Shown here piece by piece: positions 61,222-64,000 of a DNA stretch of 64,000 nt. Origin of the DNA: Pseudobacteroides cellulosolvens ATCC 35603 = DSM 2933 (GTDB lineage Bacteria; Bacillota; Clostridia; Acetivibrionales; DSM-2933); NCBI RefSeq assembly GCF_001262605.1, contig NZ_LGTC01000001.1, forward strand, positions 2,089,501-2,153,500, written 5' to 3'. The notes beneath the pieces were generated by a model. The model did not search any database. It saw nothing but the letters and a program-made list of their open reading frames with translations, and had not been told where the DNA came from. Each line of letters opens with the position of its first letter. Position 1 is the stretch's first letter. The position numbers and the translations under genes were made by a program.

Positions 61222-63258
61222 TTATTCGTCCATATCGCCACTTACAACAACCAAATATGACTCATCAGACCTTACCCATGTCCATGATTTTTCATTATTA
61301 TATTCTTCAGGTTTACCAAAACCTATTGCATTTGGTGAAACATATAATTTGAAATCACTTTTTGTATTTGTAAAAACACTATTGCCAAAAACGGGTTCAT
61401 TGCCCAAAAACACCGCATTATTTAACTCACTGCATCCCATAAATACACTATCACCAATACTCTTAAGACTATTGGGCATTATTATAAATTCAAGCATATC
61501 ACAGCAGTAAAATGCATAATTTCCAATACTTGTGACAGTATCAGGCATTGTAATACTTTTTAGTTTTGTGCAACAGAAAAACGCCCCTTGACCAATGGTT
61601 GTTACACCTTCAGGTATTACCACACTTGTAACAAGGCCTTCACAGTTGGAGAATGCCAAATCTCCAATTCCGGTAACATTAACTCCATTAATTGTATCAG
61701 GTATAACAACATTTCCACCCAATCCCTTATATTTTATAATGGTTCCTGTGGCAGTATCAAAATCAAAATCTGCTTCATCTGCAGTTTCCGGCATCACTCT
61801 TGGATTTAGTGTTGGAGTTGGTGTTGCTGTTGTTGTTGCTGTTGTTGTTGGCGTTGGTATTGGTGTTGCTGTTGCTGTTGGTACTGGATTATAACCATTT
61901 ATATCATCAGATACAACTACCAAATAAGATTCATAAGGTCTTACCCATTTCCACGATTTTTCATTATTATACGGTTCAGGTTTGCCAAACCCCACTGCAT
62001 TTGGTGAAATGGTTATCTTGAAATCACTTTTTGTCTTCATAAAAATATCATTACGAACATAAGGTTGATCTCCAAAGAATATAACATTACTTAACTCACT
62101 ACATCCCATGAATGCACAATCGCCCAAGCTGGCTAATCCTTTTGGTATTATTATTTCGGTAAGACTACTGCAATTACTGAATGCACAATAGCCTATTTTA
62201 GTTTGCCCTTCTGCAAATACTATGCTTGTTAGTCCGCTGCACTCAGAGAATGCATGGTCAAATAAACAGGGTGTCCCTTCAAATACCAAACTTTTTACTC
62301 CGGTACAACTACCAAATGCAAAAAATCCTATATATGTTACCCCTTTGGGAATTGTCAAACTGGTTAACCCGGTGCAATTTTTAAACGTACCGTCAAAAAT
62401 ACATGTAATTCCCTCAGGAATCGTTATACTTCTTAAAGATCTGCAGCCCAAAAACGCCTCTTCTCCAAGTGTGGTTAGCCCTTTGGGAAGGGATATATCG
62501 GTTAGTTTAGTACAGCCTGAAAATGCTCTATCTCTAATTACTGTTACACTTTCTGGAATTGTTACACTAACAAAATCACAACTTATAAATGCACTGGTGC
62601 CAATGCCAATAACTTTTACTTCATTTATTTCGCTTGGTATTATAACATTTTCATCAGAACCGTTATAGCCATAAATCATTCCGGTTTGAGCATCAAAATC
62701 AAATTCAGCTATATCTTCATAATGTTTATCAGACGCAGGTGTGTTCGTCGGTGTGTTTGTAGGTGTGTTTGTAGGTGTGTTTGTAGGTGTACTTGTTGGT
62801 ATAGGTGTTGGTGTAGATTTTACATTGGACACTATTACTGTCTTGGACTTAAGAGTCAATTCCGAACCGCTTTCCCCTTTTCCCCTTACGGTTATCTTAT
62901 GACTTCCATTTTTCAAGGTCTTTGTATCCAGATAATAATGAAAACCTGCGTTTTTATTATTGTATGCAGGATACGCTTTCAATACATCATTCCTTAAATC
63001 ACCATAAACTGCTGTCCCTTTAACAACTGAATCAACCAGTACTTCCACTTTACTTACTCCACTGCTATCCAGGAACCATCCAGACACTTTATAATTTTCA
63101 CTTATGGTCTGTTTTTCCTTTGGATAATCAAGATAACCTCGTGGCTGTAAAGCTGCTTTTGTATACCCCGGTGTTGCTGCTAATACAAACACATTACCAG
63201 CAAAGGATAATTGGAATATCATGAGTACTGCCAGCATAACTGCCGCTTTCTTTTTCAT
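61222..63258 (-). CDS. Secreted BspA-like leucine-rich-repeat protein
   Basis: 678 residues from the ATG at 63258 (AGGGG upstream); a GTG at 63270 overlaps that site. Signal peptide 1-28. An Ig-like domain follows (about 35-140; ISENYKVSGWFLDSSGVSKV), then a Thr-Pro linker and two blocks of LRR_5 repeats (about 170-440 and 490-678), for example SVTIPESVTVIRDRAFSGCT and LTDISLPKGLTTLGEEAFLG. The end of each block is the same: KSDFK..(I/V)SPNA(I/V)GFGKPE, YNNEKSW.WVR..ESYLVVVS, showing internal duplication; the second block has fewer repeats. Such proteins bind other proteins or surfaces. No anchor is seen, so it is probably secreted or held non-covalently. Confidence 0.9.
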   Translation of the reverse strand: MKKKAAVMLAVLMIFQLSFAGNVFVLAATPGYTKAALQPRGYLDYPKEKQTISENYKVSGWFLDSSGVSKVEVLVDSVVKGTAVYGDLRNDVLKAYPAYNNKNAGFHYYLDTKTLKNGSHKITVRGKGESGSELTLKSKTVIVSNVKSTPTPIPTSTPTNTPTNTPTNTPTNTPASDKHYEDIAEFDFDAQTGMIYGYNGSDENVIIPSEINEVKVIGIGTSAFISCDFVSVTIPESVTVIRDRAFSGCTKLTDISLPKGLTTLGEEAFLGCRSLRSITIPEGITCIFDGTFKNCTGLTSLTIPKGVTYIGFFAFGSCTGVKSLVFEGTPCLFDHAFSECSGLTSIVFAEGQTKIGYCAFSNCSSLTEIIIPKGLASLGDCAFMGCSELSNVIFFGDQPYVRNDIFMKTKSDFKITISPNAVGFGKPEPYNNEKSWKWVRPYESYLVVVSDDINGYNPVPTATATPIPTPTTTATTTATPTPTLNPRVMPETADEADFDFDTATGTIIKYKGLGGNVVIPDTINGVNVTGIGDLAFSNCEGLVTSVVIPEGVTTIGQGAFFCCTKLKSITMPDTVTSIGNYAFYCCDMLEFIIMPNSLKSIGDSVFMGCSELNNAVFLGNEPVFGNSVFTNTKSDFKLYVSPNAIGFGKPEEYNNEKSWTWVRSDESYLVVVSGDMDE

Positions 63259-63301
63259 AAAGATATTCACCCCTATTAATTAAATTTTAGTCATGATCAA
63301 A

Positions 63302-63369
63302 AAAATACTCCGCTATAAATTTCGATCATGTGCTGACTTAACTGGTCAACACCCGCTCATAAGCGGAAG
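63302..63369. repeat. Palindromic repeat family B, copy 2
   Basis: CTCCGCT (63308-63314) with AGCGGAAG (63362-63369) flanks GCTGACTTAACTGGTCAAC. It shares the layout and most bases of 2317-2382, including TCCGCTATAAATTT and GACTTAACT. It lies between two leftward genes. The rest of 63271-63619 has copy 2 of family C and no gene. Confidence 0.7.
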
Positions 63370-63540
63370 CAATATTTCGCTCATGCCTTAACTCACAATA
63401 TATATTTAAATGAATTCTAACAAATAAATGTAATACAGTCAAATATTATTAATGTATTGTATGCAAATAACTCAATAAAGTATATTACTAAAATATAAAA
63501 AATAAAATATGCCTTTTATGACAGCTTCTATTGCAAAAAA

Positions 63541-63577
63541 ATAGAAATTATGGAGCAGCATACACCATAATTTCCTA
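63541..63577. repeat. Short palindromic repeat family C, copy 2
   Basis: AATTATGG and CCATAATT frame an 11-base loop; the right half ATACACCATAATTTCCTA is identical to 18 bases of 1134-1167. Confidence 0.5.
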
Positions 63578-63619
63578 TCCATCAAAAAGAATTCGTTATA
63601 AATACCCCTCCAATAAAAA

Positions 63620-64000
63620 TTAATCGGAATCAATATTGCTTATGAGACCGACAAACTTACCATTTGGTCCTCTTGGTATTTCGCTTACAGTCTCAACTTC
63701 AATTTTCATTGTATCTGATGTGTATTTTTTACTTAAATAAATTAAATCTTTGAGATCAGAGTCTGTAAATTTATTATTTGTTACAACTTTTACAATCATT
63801 TCACCCTTTTTATTTTGTATGAATTGTGCTTCATCAATGTTATTTGCATAATCCGTAATAAATGAAAGTATGATAATAGGGATTTTTATGCCTTCCGGTG
63901 TAATAACATGTTTGCCGCTTCTTCCGTTTATTCTCTCTATTGATCTAAAGGACCTTCCACAACTACATTTTTTTGAAGATAATTCAACAATATCCCCTGT
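63620..64000 (-). CDS. CapK/PaaK-like adenylate-forming enzyme, C-terminal part (cut by window edge)
   Basis: 127 codons open to the window edge, ending at a TAA at 63620-63622. The sequence starts TGDIVELSSKKCSCGRSFRS, then ERINGRSGKHVITPEGIKIP, EAQFIQNKKGEMIVKVV and IPRGPNGKFVGLIS. This is the C-terminal subdomain of phenylacetate-CoA ligase-like adenylating enzymes (PaaK/CapK group). Members near polysaccharide genes are used in capsule or teichuronic acid synthesis. The substrate cannot be inferred without the remaining 320 residues. The CSCGR motif is conserved. Confidence 0.82.
   Translation of the reverse strand, partial: TGDIVELSSKKCSCGRSFRSIERINGRSGKHVITPEGIKIPIIILSFITDYANNIDEAQFIQNKKGEMIVKVVTNNKFTDSDLKDLIYLSKKYTSDTMKIEVETVSEIPRGPNGKFVGLISNIDSD

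Noticed and set aside
62222..62668. Long open frame (148 codons) on the plus strand inside the leucine-rich-repeat gene
   Set aside because: It is antisense to a well-supported repeat protein, has no ribosome binding site, and its protein pattern merely mirrors the repeats.
62735..62810. Repeated GTAGGTGTGTTT units
   Set aside because: They encode the NTPTNTPT linker of the leucine-rich-repeat protein; not a CRISPR or regulatory repeat.

Overview
The window is low-GC Firmicute DNA. It most resembles a cellulosome-forming clostridium of the Acetivibrio / Pseudobacteroides / Ruminiclostridium group. This is inferred from type I-like cohesins and dockerins, GH9 and GH44 cellulases, Thr-Pro-rich linkers, S-layer homology domains, many copper-amine-oxidase-N ('stalk') domain proteins, and strong AGGAGG ribosome binding sites. 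I cannot name the species. I saw no tRNA, rRNA, CRISPR array or intact transposon.

Layout. 1-5.3 kb: recG (cut by the window edge), rpmB, a membrane-anchored hypothetical, an FtsA-like ATPase and nth. 5.5-9.5 kb: a tightly overlapping operon of an XRE-type regulator, two SAM methyltransferases, a radical SAM/SPASM-like protein and an atypical alpha/beta hydrolase; its product is unknown. 9.5-13.9 kb: a response regulator, histidine kinase and HtrA protease set, probably envelope-stress control. 14-25.5 kb: a 1576-residue S-layer subtilase, an EAL-HDOD signalling protein, a lipoprotein carbonic anhydrase, a gene graveyard (two-component relic and CBM2-hydrolase pseudogene), a dockerin protein, and a DUF5685-like protein beside a 50-residue Cys-cluster membrane peptide. 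25.6-33.4 kb: a Wadjet (JetABCD) anti-plasmid operon with JetD split in two frames.

33.5-52 kb: an 1839-residue surface protein with seven carbohydrate-binding-type modules and an interrupted VWA domain, stalk-domain proteins, a secreted transglutaminase-like protein, a three-cohesin scaffoldin, a PEP/pyruvate-binding enzyme split by a poly-C frameshift, ybaK, an orphan response regulator, and a two-gene stalk-domain/HtrA operon. 52.5-64 kb: a GH44 endoglucanase with cohesin-like and dockerin domains, a membrane-anchored GH9 cellulase, a two-component system, an unknown secreted protein, a BspA-like leucine-rich-repeat protein, and the end of a CapK/PaaK-like gene.

How the genes work together. 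Cohesin, dockerin, GH9, GH44 and CBM proteins form a plant-polysaccharide capture and degradation set, with stalk, SLH and VWA proteins at the envelope. The two-component system next to the GH9 gene has a decayed paralogue next to a decayed CBM2-hydrolase, suggesting a duplicated sensor-plus-hydrolase module. Several intergenic spaces hold members of at least two unrelated families of short imperfect palindromes (about 50-100 bp). One abuts, and apparently supplies the stop codon of, the hydrolase at 5.5 kb. Domain assignments come from motif recognition by eye, not from searches.
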